A stretch of DNA of 64,000 nt from Sipunculus nudus (taxonomy: Eukaryota > Annelida > Sipuncula > Golfingiida > Sipunculidae), in NCBI GenBank assembly GCA_026874595.1, contig CM049317.1:32910901-32974900 (forward strand). Direction: 5' to 3'. Under the pieces are notes generated by a model. The model was not told where the DNA came from. It made no database searches and saw only the letters and a program-made list of their open reading frames with translations. The translations under genes and the position numbers were made by a program. How positions within the stretch are numbered: the stretch's first letter is position 1; the number at the start of each line of letters is the position of its first letter. Below, in pieces: positions 47,021-57,631 of the stretch.

Positions 47021-49089
47021 GCCCTAAAAATCCACGGTTTGTAATATTCATCTAAATTCCAAAATTTTAGAGGGGGTAATTCTCTGGTTCAATAAAATGC
47101 CTGGTTTTCTTTGCCAAACGGTTTAAGTTCCTGTATCAATCATCTGAAAGAATACACAGTAGCTGGATGAAGATGTCTTTGTTATCTGACCCGCTGTCAG
47201 AGAGGCGATTTTCCGGGCCTGAGTTCACAGGAAACACTGCTTTCCTTGCGGGGTTAAGCCGATTTGGAAACACTACTGCCGTGTAAATGATGGGAAAGAG
47301 TTTACGAAGAAACCATTACTTCTGGTAAGGAACTATGAACTGCCATAAATCCATTACATAAATCCAGTTTCTCCAAACATTTCGGAACAATTTTTTTTTT
47401 TTGGATTTTCCTGCTTCTTTTGAAGCTTTATCCGTTGAATAAATAAAAACTTTCTTTCATTAAAATGGGAATGCATACCTCCGCAAATCCATGTGTCCGG
47501 AGACAGGCCCGTCCGAAAATACTGTCATCCTATATTCTACCACGCTACATTTATTCACTCAATTTCATTAGAAGTATTTGATAATATTTATTGCAAACAT
47601 AATTTTGAAACAAGGCAACTATCACTTTGGCTCTTTCTTCCAGAAATGTTCAATTCACGTTTGTAGATTTTGTGTTGTGAAATACTAATACGGTCGTTAT
47701 GCAAACTGATGAACAATTTAACGAGTGTCTGAATTGTGACATTATGGTGGAGTGTTCTGAGACCCGCTACCGCCATGCTCCCTAGCAGAGAGTGGAAAAC
47801 CTGTATTATAATGAAGGATGGAACTATTCGACTGTGTCACGCAACTCATTTGACGATGCCAACTGTGGACGGAGGGGGCGGGGGGGGGGGACCTCCGATA
47901 TCCCTATTAATCCTAAGAAAGTTTGCCTTCTCCGCGAGTGGATCATTGAATGTCATATTATAGGAATTACGTGTTCTTCGGAAAACTGAGTTATACGTCA
48001 GTTGCAGTGAGAGGCATTAGATTACCGAGACCACCTGGAGAACAGGCAAGCCGGTTAGTCCCACACTCCAGTGCGTCGCAGGATGCATTCCTGCTTGGCA
48101 AAAAGAAACTACCATGTTAGGAACAACTGATGTTTTAGATCAGTGCCTGGATCAGCAATTTAATATATATATATCGACCCGTTCTATAATAAGATGCGAA
48201 CTAGGCCACCATTACATCGGGATGTTTCCCGATGGAACGATGGCATTAATAAATTTGATATGCCTGTAGGCCAGTGATACAAACTATTCATTGATACCGG
48301 TTGGCCGAAGACACTGGTTTTGAGCCGATTTCACTTAAATTTCAAAGACTACTTCCGAACTCACTCCGAAATCTGTCTGAAATCGAATTTTCTTCTTTCG
48401 TTCATTTCTAAAAATTCCCATCGAAAGTACATTTCATACAAAAAATATACAAATTCTCATTCAAACACTGGCTCGTACTAATTAGATATATCAATATACA
48501 ATATATGCACAGTATACTACATGTAAACAAAGAAATAAGAGCCCCTGTTACAACCGGCAGCATTGCCAAGTGAAGTGTTTCACATGTATTCAATAAGATC
48601 AAAACTAAAAAAGATTGGAGGGGATAATAAAATAAGATTTTATTTTTTATTGGTGGTGGTACCGTCCTTCTGTTTTATGTATCTCGCACTACCCTATGCT
48701 ACAAATTGCTCCTAATGGCGGTCTCCCATTAATTTAATGCGGGAATATTCCTGTCAGGTGTTGGGCCAACTGAAATAAATGAGCCCTGCGCTATTTCAGG
48801 TCAGAACCTGGATTAGCCAGCAACTGGCTCAAATACAGTGGAAAGCCAACATATTTTCCTGCCGCTACTAGCTTGGGACCAACCCGATATCAGAAAGCAG
48901 AGCTCCTACTAAGTCTTAATTATTTTAAGAATGTGGGTTAAAGTTCGGCATGGGCGAACACCTGCCGAAGTCACTTTCATTCCTACATTTCCCAGTTCTC
49001 CGTCTCATTGGAAAGACACGCTGACTGCTCATCCGTTGGACTGATAGAAGTTTCCAAACAGTTTTATTCATTTCCTTTATCACGGAGAC
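47021..49089. other. No recognised feature
   Basis: Intron DNA. A G-rich run is at 47871-47890. Nothing coding is recognised. Confidence 0.5.
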
Positions 49090-49470
49090 AGTACGTGCTC
49101 TTTAATTGCCTTTTTCAGGAGGTAATGAGTTCATTTCCGTTCTATATACACGTGTTTTGGTGTGTGTGTGTTTGTGTGTTTTGTCAACAATGAACCTTTC
49201 GAGAATGGGCCAAGGAAGAATCGATCAGATTTGGGTTGGATCCGCCTCAACCGGGAAGGACTTCCAAGAATGTTCCCTGTGTCCGAAAGGACCTAAGAGT
49301 ATGGGCCAAATAGGTGAAGGCAAACACGGGTTGGAGGAACTTCAGCATGAATGAACCTTGGAGTATGGGCCGAATAATTGAATGCAAACCCGTTTTTGGG
49401 AGCATCCTTCAAACAGGATATCCAACACGGTGGAGGGCTGCATTCCTTAAAATGTATATTGCTAGATTTT
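49090..49470. repeat. Dispersed repeat, partner of 41270-41660
   Basis: See 41270-41660. A (GT)n-like stretch is at 49157-49178. Confidence 0.45.
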
Positions 49471-50247
49471 AATACGATCTATCAGGGTCCTTGGGTTCAG
49501 GTGTCCTTTGAATTAACACAGAGCAAAGGTAATAGCACGTTTTATGATCGAGTTTATTGTTTTGTCCTCGAGCTAACGAAAAAAGGGCTAGAATCATTGT
49601 CCAAAGATAAAAATTTAGATATTGGACAAAAGACCTTAATTAATAACTCAACTGAATACGTTTTAGTCTAGAAAAGCTTGTCTTTTTAAACAATTCATCT
49701 TGAAGAAGCTTCCACAATTAGTATGTGATCGTCTGGGGGAAAATACGAGCCATTCATTTAACACAATGGCCTGTGTTTAAAGCAGGCCTACGCATTTTTT
49801 AATCTTCGATACAGCGTCTTCTGAACAAATGTGCCATCGGCATTTACAAAATTTGACTGAAATAAAAATGCGTATTTAACGCATGTACATGTATATTCTA
49901 TGTACATGTATATTATAGGTCTCAACTCTCGTAACATTTATTTGTTTTGAATATAAACAAAACGTTTGTCACACTAAACATCTGTACAGACCCGTTTATT
50001 ATTTAAATGATTTCCGTGCACGAGTATATCATATGTTATCATCTCTTTCCTCAAGAATATATCAGGGATATGTCGGGTTGTTTTAGAAACGTTTAAAAAT
50101 GAAGAAAACAAACAGTTATGGTGAAATGTAGGTTTAAGCAGCAAAAGGAATCAGTTATAGTTTGGTTACAAAACAACTGTGCAACCAAATAAAGGTGTAA
50201 TACAAGACTATGATTTATGTATGGTTCTGTGGTTTCACAAATCTCAA
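49471..50247. other. No recognised feature
   Basis: AT-rich intron DNA; nothing recognised. Confidence 0.5.
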
Positions 50248-51406
50248 CAAGTGGCCCATCGGTCATAACGCTCAGCCGACTGACATGTTGACAATATGTC
50301 CTTGCACAGGCAACTAATAAAACAAATGTAGGTGGCACCATCATTCATGTATATTAGATTAAGTTCATCAAGACCCATAAGCACACCAGACCTGATGACT
50401 ATCCAACCAGCCTTTTCTGAGGAATCTGGCAATTCGTGTGTATTTTGCATTATTTCTGAGGTGCTCAAACATACCCTAGAATATAGGTCACAGTAGCCCA
50501 ATTTTAGGTTTCTGGAGAGAACCTTTGAGGATTTCTCGGGATGTCAAGTTAGAAAATTCTGGGTCCACTGGTTTGTTCCCTATTTTGATATCAAATTTTC
50601 AATTACTCTGGGAGGTGCATATAAGCCCCTAGCTCAGAGAATATGGGTAACAGAGACCTAATTTCACACTTCCAAGGAGACTTCTCATGGACCTAACTGG
50701 ATTTTAAGTAACAAGATTCTAGGTTCAATGGTTATGATTTGTGCCCTGCTTCGGTATCAAATTTTCAATTATGCTGGAGGGTGTATGGAAGCCCCATAGC
50801 TCAGAGAATATGGGTTACATAGACCTAATTTCAGGTTTCCAAGTAAATTTTTCACGGACCATCCAGGTTGTCAATTTAGAAGATCGAAGGACCAACGGTA
50901 ACGATTTGTGCCCTGTTAACGGACGCCCGCAATTTTAAAGGTCCCAAAAATAGAGAAAAAAATGTGTTAAAATTCGATAAAAATTCACCAGTCTGCAAGA
51001 ACTGACGTAACACTACTTAATCAATATGCATGCAAAGAATCATGATGATCAATGCATTGGTTGTTCAGATACTGGACCATTTGTATCAAACTTTTAATTA
51101 TTCTGGGGGTTCTGAGCCCCATAGCTCAAAGAATATGGGTAACAGAGACCTAATTAAAGCCGTATGAAGAGAACTTTTGAGGAATTTTCAGGCTGTCTAG
51201 TTAGAAGATTGTAGGTCCAATTATTATGATTTGTGTCCTGCTTTGTTATCAAATTTCCTATAATTCTGGGGTATATTCATAAGCCCCATAGCTCAAAGAA
51301 AATGGGAAACATACAACTCATCTAGGGATTTCAAGGAGATTTCTCATAGAACTCCCTGGATGTCAAGTTAGACGTGTCCAGTGGTTAAGATTTATGCCCT
51401 GATGAC
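50248..51406 (+). repeat. Dispersed tandem-repeat element, copy D, left part
   Basis: The head (AGTGGCCCATCGGTCATAACGCTCAGC) and several body units match copy A. The copy is interrupted at 51406, after GCCCTGATGAC, by the Gmr1-like element, and continues at 58540 with ATGACTGCATCTTTATAGGTC. Joined across the insertion, the two sides restore the usual CCTG...GATGACCGCATCTTT box of the family. Confidence 0.82.
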
Positions 51407-52314
51407 TGTCACGGGGTCACTCTGGCCCGTGGCCAGGTTCGTTTGAAATACTTAGGAAGGATGCCCAAGAATAGCCAAGCACTCTCACACACACCCATGA
51501 ACAAACAACTAAGACAGCAGGTATATAACAAACTTTTTGTATTGACTATATATACAGTGAATTTTAATAAATTGACTTGGCTGGTAGCTGACGCCGATTT
51601 AAAGTTGGCCCAGGAACTGCTACAGGTACCAGGCTCAGTGACAGAGGGACCTTCCCAAAAGTGCGATATCAATATTGCGTTAGAGTTTGAGGAACGTCTG
51701 TTGTCACAGGTTGGTAGTGGTGGCGTTGGGTTTTCATGGAAACCATCCCTCACAGGTTTACTTCCGGTGCCTGGTTTCCCAACATTTTTGCTGCTTGTGT
51801 AGAGGAATGCATTGCCAAATATTAACATGTAACTCCAGTCACTGTGCAGTTTGGTAGAGGGATTGGTTTACCATTGTTCATTTGGCAAAAATGTCCTCTG
51901 ACTTCACTTCTATGTTTTTTTGTGTGTTCAGCTCATAGGTGAACCTCTCGGTTCCAGGTTCACAGACCAACTCTGGCCTTCACACAAGATTCCCCATGCA
52001 CCAAGACACAGAAAACATTACAGCCTCACTTTGAGTTGTGTGATTACCAGGGCATAAGAAAGGACGTGTTACAGGGAGAAAGGGGATTCTTAACAAGCAG
52101 AAAATAGAACAATTTAAAACCCAATGAATACACAGGGCATTGAAAAGCTGGACCTGACATGGTCCACTGCACTCAGTAAAAACTTGAAAACAGATCAGGG
52201 AATTAAGGTTACAGGACCTTACTGGCCCGGGGAAAGTACAGGGCAGGGTTAGAAAACTGAGTCACATGTAAAAATACATTAATAATTATCGTTTTCAGCA
52301 GTCAAAATGTGACA
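51407..52314 (-). repeat. 3' LTR of element 2
   Basis: 908 bp, with plus-strand ends TGTCACGGGG and ATGTGACA; the tips TGTCAC/GTGACA form perfect inverted repeats. Frames of 119 codons (plus) and 139 codons (minus) stay open here and in the other LTR. The copies were identical at insertion, so this is not independent evidence of coding. A TATATATA stretch at 51547-51555 is a possible TATA region. Confidence 0.95.
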
Positions 52315-52330
52315 CTACCCTCCCCTTGGG
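52315..52330 (-). other. Polypurine tract of element 2
   Basis: On the minus strand CCCAAGGGGAGGGTAG directly precedes the 3' LTR. Confidence 0.75.
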
Positions 52331-52472
52331 AAGAAAATGCTGGCATTTTCCAGTGTCTATATATTACCAATGTGCAACATGTTTACAGTGAAGGATAATT
52401 TTGGAAGACAGACTTAAGACAGCCTTTAAGTCTTATTTATGAAAATCCCTTAATATCGATAGCTTATGGGTT

Positions 52473-52973
52473 CTATAAAATTATGTATGATAACTCCATT
52501 AATAAAAACCGCTTACATGTTCTATAAACTTGTTCTAATATCTTAGACTGGAAAGGCAGTGACCTTTGAAGGTCATTCTCCAAGTAGCGAGGGAGTTCAT
52601 GGTACTTGTAGCCAGGTACACGGCTGAGAAAATCGGGCCCATGATTAACTCTGCCAGACACTGATTCAACCTTGAACTTATATTCTTGAAGCACCATCGC
52701 CCAACGCATTACACGTTTATTCAAACATTTGGATTGGTTGATATAGATTAAGGGCCTGTGATCTGTTTGAATGATGAAGGCCCGTCCAAATAGGTATAAG
52801 TCATATTTCCGGACTGCCCATACTACAGCAAGGCATTCCTTCTCTATAGTGGAATAGTTCTGTTCTGACTTTGACAGTTTGCGGCTCGCATAAGCCACTG
52901 GATGTAGAACACCATCACAGTCCTGTAGAAGAATAGCTCCCAGTCCTCTATCTGAGGCATCCGTTTGGAGCAC
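52473..52973 (-). CDS. pol: RNase H and C-terminal end of Gypsy pol (separated from RT by a frameshift)
   Basis: The frame opens with LQTDASDRGLGAILLQ and carries the acidic residues of RNase H: D5, E44/E46 in STIEKEC, D71 in QTDHRP and D114 in PDFLSR. It lies in a different frame from the RT part of pol (52981-55551). The cause is visible: the 13-mer GACCTCAGAGCTT is present twice in a row at about 53026-53051. A region of about 45 residues after the LSR motif has no recognised domain. No integrase follows; the stop is about 160 bp before the LTR. RNase H removes element RNA during reverse transcription (family knowledge). The first codon shown is only the start of the open stretch, not a real start. 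Confidence 0.92.
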   Translation of the reverse strand: MLQTDASDRGLGAILLQDCDGVLHPVAYASRKLSKSEQNYSTIEKECLAVVWAVRKYDLYLFGRAFIIQTDHRPLIYINQSKCLNKRVMRWAMVLQEYKFKVESVSGRVNHGPDFLSRVPGYKYHELPRYLENDLQRSLPFQSKILEQVYRTCKRFLLMELSYIIL

Positions 52974-52980
52974 GAATGTT

Positions 52981-55551
52981 TTAGAGAAGTTGGGCAGTTG
53001 TAAAATGGGAGGGTTTGCTAGTTTGGACCTCAGAGCTTGACCTCAGAGCTTGAAAAGCTCGCTCCTGCGGTTCTTCCCATTTAACCTTATTAGGTTGCCC
53101 TTTTCTGGTGAGGTCAGTTAAGGGTAAAGCGACCTCTGAGTAGTTTGGGATGTAGCATCTGTAGAAACCTGTAAGGCCAAGGAAACTACGGACTTGTTTC
53201 TTTGTCACAGGACGCTCAGTATCTTGAACTTTCTTGACAAGAGCTGGGTTTGTAGCCAGATGGCCATTGCCCACCTGATGGCCAAGAAACTCCAAACTTG
53301 GATAACCAATGAAACATTTTGATGGTCGTGCAGAAAGATTAGCTTCATGCAAGATTTCAAGCACACGAGTGAGCGATAAAACATGCTCATTCCAGGTTTC
53401 ATTGTGCACTAATATGTCATCAATATATGATATAACGTTATTCACGCGGTCAAAGAGTTTACGCATCATACGTGTGAATAGCGCGGGAGCTACCACGATT
53501 CCGAATGGGAGGAAACGAAATTGCCATTGACCATCTGGGGTCACGAAAGAGGTATATTTCCGAGCCCTGGCAGCCATTGGAACCTGCCAGTACCCTTTTG
53601 TGAGATCGATTTTCGTGAAAAAACGACTATGTGACAATTCGATGAACAAGTGTTCAGGGTTTGGCAATGGTTCAGGAATAAATACTACAACACGATTTAA
53701 TTTTCTGAAATCCACGCAAAACCGTACATTGTTATCTTTTTTCCTGACCATGACGACCGGTGAGGCATATTCGGATTCAGATCGCTCAATAATGCGAAGA
53801 GACAGCATATCTCTTATCTCTTTTCTCATGGTTTCCCGAACAGCTTGTGGAACTGGATATGGTCTAGATCGGATTGGATCAGATGTGGTCAAATGTATGT
53901 CACATTCTATTACATTTGTCTGTTTCGGTACGTCTGTGAAAGTATCCTGAAACCTATCAAGAATTTGGCACACATCAGATTTCTGAGCAATGGTTAATTC
54001 AGAACTTACATGTACATCTGCTTTTGTTTCTTTCCTATCCACAGTAGGCATAGGAACAACATCTGTCAGATCAGTGTCAAACTCTGCCTCATCTGATTTA
54101 CCTTCAAGTTCATCGTGTGAAACATCAGTCGCACAAAGCTGCTCAACTACATTATCAGACATAGGGACATCAAACAAGCAGCTTACCTGAGCTGGTTCCG
54201 GTCTACGAATGTATCTTTTGAGCATATTTATATGGTAAGATTTCAATTTACCATTGACCTTGACTTGGTAGTCATTATCATTGAAACGTGACATGATAGG
54301 GTATGGACCTTTCCATTGAAGGAGTAGTTTATTATGATCAGTGCGGAGAAGTATTAAAACTTCATCTCCAGGCTCATGGGATCTAGGTTTCTTTCCCTGG
54401 TCATAGTACTTTTTGTACCTACCTGCTGCTTTTTCCAGGTTTTGATGTGCTAACTCACATGTGTCTTTGAGCTTTTCCTTGAGATCAATGACATATTGAT
54501 AAGTAGATTTTACCTCTGCATCGGTAGTTTCTTTTGTCATCAATTCTCTCAATACTTTCATGGGACCACGATCAGATCTACCATAAAGTAACTCAAAAGG
54601 AGAGAACTGGGTACTTTCTTTGGGTGCTTCTCTACAAGCAAAGAGCACAGAATTGAGGTATCTGTCCCAGTCTCCAGGACGTTCAGCACAGAGTCGCTTT
54701 AGCATGAGTTTTAATGTGGAATAGAAAGACTCAATGAGCCCATTACACATAGGATGATAAGGGGTAGTACACAATTGTCTAATAGACAACAAACGACTCA
54801 CCTCTTGCATGATGGCTGACGTAAACTGTACGCCCATATCACTCAATACTTCAGACGGGATTCCTACTCTGGAATAAATGTCTACAAGTGCCTCGGCTAT
54901 AGTTTCAGTATCAATGTTAGGCAACGCTACAGCCTCTGGGTATCTAGTAGCATAGTCAATGAGGGTAAGCAGGTATCTGTTACCCTTGTCTGATACAGGT
55001 TTTTTTGGACATACAATATCAACCGCAACCCTATGGAAAGGTTCATCTATGATAGGCACTTTGCCTAAAGGCACCTTGGTGACCTTGCCCTTCGGGAGAG
55101 TCCGCTGACATATGTCACAAGATTTGCAATAGGTACTTACATCATTGTGCATGTTTGGCCAGATAAAATGAGATGAGACTTTCTCAAATGTGCGTGCAAT
55201 CCCAAGATGAGCTGACATTAATCCATCATGAGCCAGTTTTACAATATTGGACCTATATTTTGTCGGCACAATAACCTGTGACCGTGGCTTGTCAGTTGCT
55301 AACCTGCCTGAGGTGACCCTCACAAGGTATTTGTTTTTCACATGGAACTGATACCTACCTTCCTGTGGGAGCTTGGCTTTCTGCCATAAGTGAGCTAAAC
55401 TGTCATCATCTTTTTGTGCAGCCAAGAAATCAGAAGGAGTTACATCTGAGATTGGACTTGTAACTTTAAGGGCCACAACAGGTTTCTCCTTTTTAGCTTT
55501 TGCTGCCCTAGTCTCTACAGCGTGGCAGTCTTCATGCGCACTGTTATGCAT
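52981..55551 (-). CDS. pol: Gypsy pol: integrase followed by reverse transcriptase
   Basis: One frame of 856 codons holds integrase first and RT second. Integrase: zinc-binding H108, H115, C142, C145; catalytic D178 (VAVDIV), D238 (LSDMG), E274 (GLIES), with exactly 35 residues between D238 and E274; and a GPY/F module with WKGPYP at 413-418. An acidic linker (about 455-520) follows. RT: PYPVP at 564-568, KIDLTKGYWQVP with D649, the YIDD box at 709-712, and the FLGHQV and LGLTGFYR regions. The reading changes at about residue 837 because of a 13-bp duplication and stops soon after, leaving RNase H in another frame. The first ATG lies inside the end of the protease frame (overlap 37 nt, needing a -1 change). 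The domains look catalytically intact up to the break. Confidence 0.95.
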   Translation of the reverse strand: MHNSAHEDCHAVETRAAKAKKEKPVVALKVTSPISDVTPSDFLAAQKDDDSLAHLWQKAKLPQEGRYQFHVKNKYLVRVTSGRLATDKPRSQVIVPTKYRSNIVKLAHDGLMSAHLGIARTFEKVSSHFIWPNMHNDVSTYCKSCDICQRTLPKGKVTKVPLGKVPIIDEPFHRVAVDIVCPKKPVSDKGNRYLLTLIDYATRYPEAVALPNIDTETIAEALVDIYSRVGIPSEVLSDMGVQFTSAIMQEVSRLLSIRQLCTTPYHPMCNGLIESFYSTLKLMLKRLCAERPGDWDRYLNSVLFACREAPKESTQFSPFELLYGRSDRGPMKVLRELMTKETTDAEVKSTYQYVIDLKEKLKDTCELAHQNLEKAAGRYKKYYDQGKKPRSHEPGDEVLILLRTDHNKLLLQWKGPYPIMSRFNDNDYQVKVNGKLKSYHINMLKRYIRRPEPAQVSCLFDVPMSDNVVEQLCATDVSHDELEGKSDEAEFDTDLTDVVPMPTVDRKETKADVHVSSELTIAQKSDVCQILDRFQDTFTDVPKQTNVIECDIHLTTSDPIRSRPYPVPQAVRETMRKEIRDMLSLRIIERSESEYASPVVMVRKKDNNVRFCVDFRKLNRVVVFIPEPLPNPEHLFIELSHSRFFTKIDLTKGYWQVPMAARARKYTSFVTPDGQWQFRFLPFGIVVAPALFTRMMRKLFDRVNNVISYIDDILVHNETWNEHVLSLTRVLEILHEANLSARPSKCFIGYPSLEFLGHQVGNGHLATNPALVKKVQDTERPVTKKQVRSFLGLTGFYRCYIPNYSEVALPLTDLTRKGQPNKVKWEEPQERAFQALRSSSEVQTSKPSHFTTAQLL
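53026..53051 (-). other. 13-bp tandem duplication that breaks pol
   Basis: GACCTCAGAGCTT occurs twice head to tail on the plus strand. A single copy would keep RT and RNase H in one frame; the second copy shifts it by one. This is a typical replication-slippage lesion. Confidence 0.85.
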
Positions 55552-56009
55552 ACAGTCTTACCTTTGCCAAGAATCGGCGGTTTCCATGTCAGATCGGGAT
55601 CGTTGACATCTCTAGCCCAATGTATGTTTCCTATGATGACATTATACACTGGCTTTGCTATACATAGTGCCTCTACTTCTCCACAGTAATATGGTGAAGA
55701 TACATTCACACGAGCTAAGGGGAATTCACGGACGGTGCCATCAATCAAGACACATGTTTGCTTATTACCAGTGAATTGCTCTGGTTGAACTAATTCTAGT
55801 CTTACAACAGCAGTACTGCACCCAGAATCACGGAGAACAGTGACCTGTTTACTGTCTAAGTAGCCATCGCTGGTTGGCATCTTACATGCGTGATCTTGAG
55901 GAATCTTATCCATACCTTCTTGACACGATAAGCTAAGAACATCAAGTTTATGCCCACACTGGAGAGTTACATGACCCTCATTACTCTTACCTGGTATGGC
56001 ATCTTCCAT
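55515..56009 (-). CDS. pro: Gypsy aspartic protease
   Basis: A frame of 164 codons with the aspartic protease signature DSGCSTAVV (DSG at 61-63) and a flap-like VIIGN at 124-128 (NVIIGNIHW). It starts with ATG two codons after the gag stop and in the same frame as gag, so gag and protease are separated only by one UAG. It overlaps the integrase frame by 37 nt. The protease would cut the polyprotein in the particle. A splice-donor-like AAAGGTAAG lies near its end (about 55560). The length suits a Gypsy protease with a spacer. Confidence 0.88.
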   Translation of the reverse strand: MEDAIPGKSNEGHVTLQCGHKLDVLSLSCQEGMDKIPQDHACKMPTSDGYLDSKQVTVLRDSGCSTAVVRLELVQPEQFTGNKQTCVLIDGTVREFPLARVNVSSPYYCGEVEALCIAKPVYNVIIGNIHWARDVNDPDLTWKPPILGKGKTVCITVRMKTATL

Positions 56010-56012
56010 GGC

Positions 56013-57044
56013 CTACAAGAATGCTTTGGCTAATCTATCAGCTATTGCTTCATGTTCGGGTTTGTTACCTTGCGAATTGTCAACATCTAATGCCTGCGCA
56101 AGAGATCTCTGTTTCTGGGTAGAGAAACCTTTTCTTTCTGGACAATCACGAGCAAAGTGCCCGGGACGTTTACAGAAGTGACAAGTGAGCCTAGAGACCT
56201 CTCTAATGGAAACTGGAGACTTACCTGATGCAGGGGGACTGCGGAAGTCTTCTGCCTTAGGCTGGTGCCTTTCAAGTGGCTTTTGTTTCTGTCCATGCCC
56301 ATCTTTCCTTGCCCATAAACTGTGAGTGTAATACCCATGAGCCTCATTAAAACGCTCAGCCAATTCTGTAACAGTGTCTAAACTAGTACATTTTCTTTCT
56401 CTGAGAAATACTGATAATTCCTTGCAACAGCAATTCATAAACTGTTCCCTAAGAATTAAATCTTTCAACTGATCATATGTCAAATGGATACCTGCCATTT
56501 TCACCCAGTTGTCAAATAATCCGCATAAACGTGATGTGAATTGACCCGGTGCCTCATTCTTTTCCGGTCTACTTGTTCGAAATTTTGTCTTATAGCCCTC
56601 CTCTGTCAAACGAAAACGACGCAATAACGCTGTTTTCAGTTTACCATAGTCCATCGCATCAGAGAGGGGCACCTGCGTGTAGACTTCTAATGACTTGCTC
56701 TTTAGCAAGGCACTGAGTCTCATGGCCCATTCAGATGGGTCCCATTTCTGCCCTTTCGCGAAACGCTCAAAACGTTCGAGATAAGAGTCTAAACTATCAC
56801 GACTCTCATCAAATGGTGGAATTTTTGGAGGGATGAATTTGATAATTGGTGATCTTTCTGATTGGTCACCACTTTCACGTGCTTCGTCAGCCATTTGTTT
56901 CTTTAGCTGTAACATTTTCTCATTATGTTTACGCTCAGCTTCTAGACTCGCTTCTTCGCGTTTAAGTAACCGTTCCTCGCGTTCAGCATCATCTCTGACT
57001 TTTTTCTCTAAGCGAACACGTTCAGTTTCTACAAACGTTTGCAA
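56013..57044 (-). CDS. gag: Gypsy gag: SCAN-like capsid and CCHC zinc knuckle
   Basis: Residues 8-60 are a highly charged coiled coil. At about 66-240 is the capsid, whose second half (RRFRLTEEGYKTKFR, DQLKDLILREQF, CKELSVFLRERKC, ELAERF) has the look of the SCAN domain. SCAN is known to derive from Gmr1-like capsids. A CCHC zinc knuckle is at C288, C291, H296, C301 (CHFCKRPGHFARDC). The frame ends in TAG at 56015-56013, just before the protease ATG in the same frame. The open stretch begins at a TTG; an ATG at 57105-57103 lies upstream in another frame, separated by a run of five T (57090-57094, plus strand) whose length sets the frame. The true start is thus probably that ATG with a one-base slip, or it has been lost. 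Confidence 0.9.
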   Translation of the reverse strand: MQTFVETERVRLEKKVRDDAEREERLLKREEASLEAERKHNEKMLQLKKQMADEARESGDQSERSPIIKFIPPKIPPFDESRDSLDSYLERFERFAKGQKWDPSEWAMRLSALLKSKSLEVYTQVPLSDAMDYGKLKTALLRRFRLTEEGYKTKFRTSRPEKNEAPGQFTSRLCGLFDNWVKMAGIHLTYDQLKDLILREQFMNCCCKELSVFLRERKCTSLDTVTELAERFNEAHGYYTHSLWARKDGHGQKQKPLERHQPKAEDFRSPPASGKSPVSIREVSRLTCHFCKRPGHFARDCPERKGFSTQKQRSLAQALDVDNSQGNKPEHEAIADRLAKAFL

Positions 57045-57612
57045 ATCAGGGCCTGAATATCCAAACTCTTTACCTAGGGCAACAAGCTCTTTTTAAGTGT
57101 TCCATTTCTAATTATGTAAAACGAACAGGAACCGCAGTCTGGTGCAATCTCCGGTTACACCCAGAAAAAAAAACAAACGGCTGTTTATCGCCGTTACCGC
57201 ATTTAACTACACGTAGAAACACCGAGTTTGTGGTACAAGACTGAGCTTCAATGCTCCTTCCCCATAGGGAAACCCTAGCTGAACACAATTAACAAAGTAA
57301 GGCCAACCGCCTTAGCGTATTCGACCATTACCCCAGCCGTAGCTGTTAAAACATTACAGGCCGTAGCCAACCCCAGGAGACAACAGGTACATAGACCGAA
57401 AACACCGCAGTATCTTTGTCCGTAGACTAAAGACTAACTGCGCAGTCATGCATGGCACAAAAACAACCAGCAAACATGAAAAAGACTTTGACACTACATA
57501 CGCGAGGATTTCTCTCTCACTAGGGAGAAATATCTAAATTTCAGAGGTATGCCAATTTTCAAGCCTTATGTTTGATCGAGGAGTGCGGAAAAGTACCGGA
57601 CAGTTCGTAGGC
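57045..57612 (-). other. Leader of element 2
   Basis: About 570 bp between the primer-binding site and gag, with no long frame. It should carry the packaging signal; no motif can be named. Confidence 0.6.
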
Positions 57613-57630
57613 ATCCTGGCACGCTCGCCA
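57613..57630 (-). other. Primer-binding site of element 2
   Basis: On the minus strand, one base after the 5' LTR, the sequence reads TGGCGAGCGTGCCAGGAT. TGG is the expected complement of a tRNA CCA end, and the implied tRNA has a G before CCA. I could not identify the tRNA. Confidence 0.6.
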
Positions 57631-57631
57631 G

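Noticed and set aside
53309-54190. Plus-strand frames across the Gypsy pol
   Set aside because: Antisense shadows of the minus-strand pol and protease genes.
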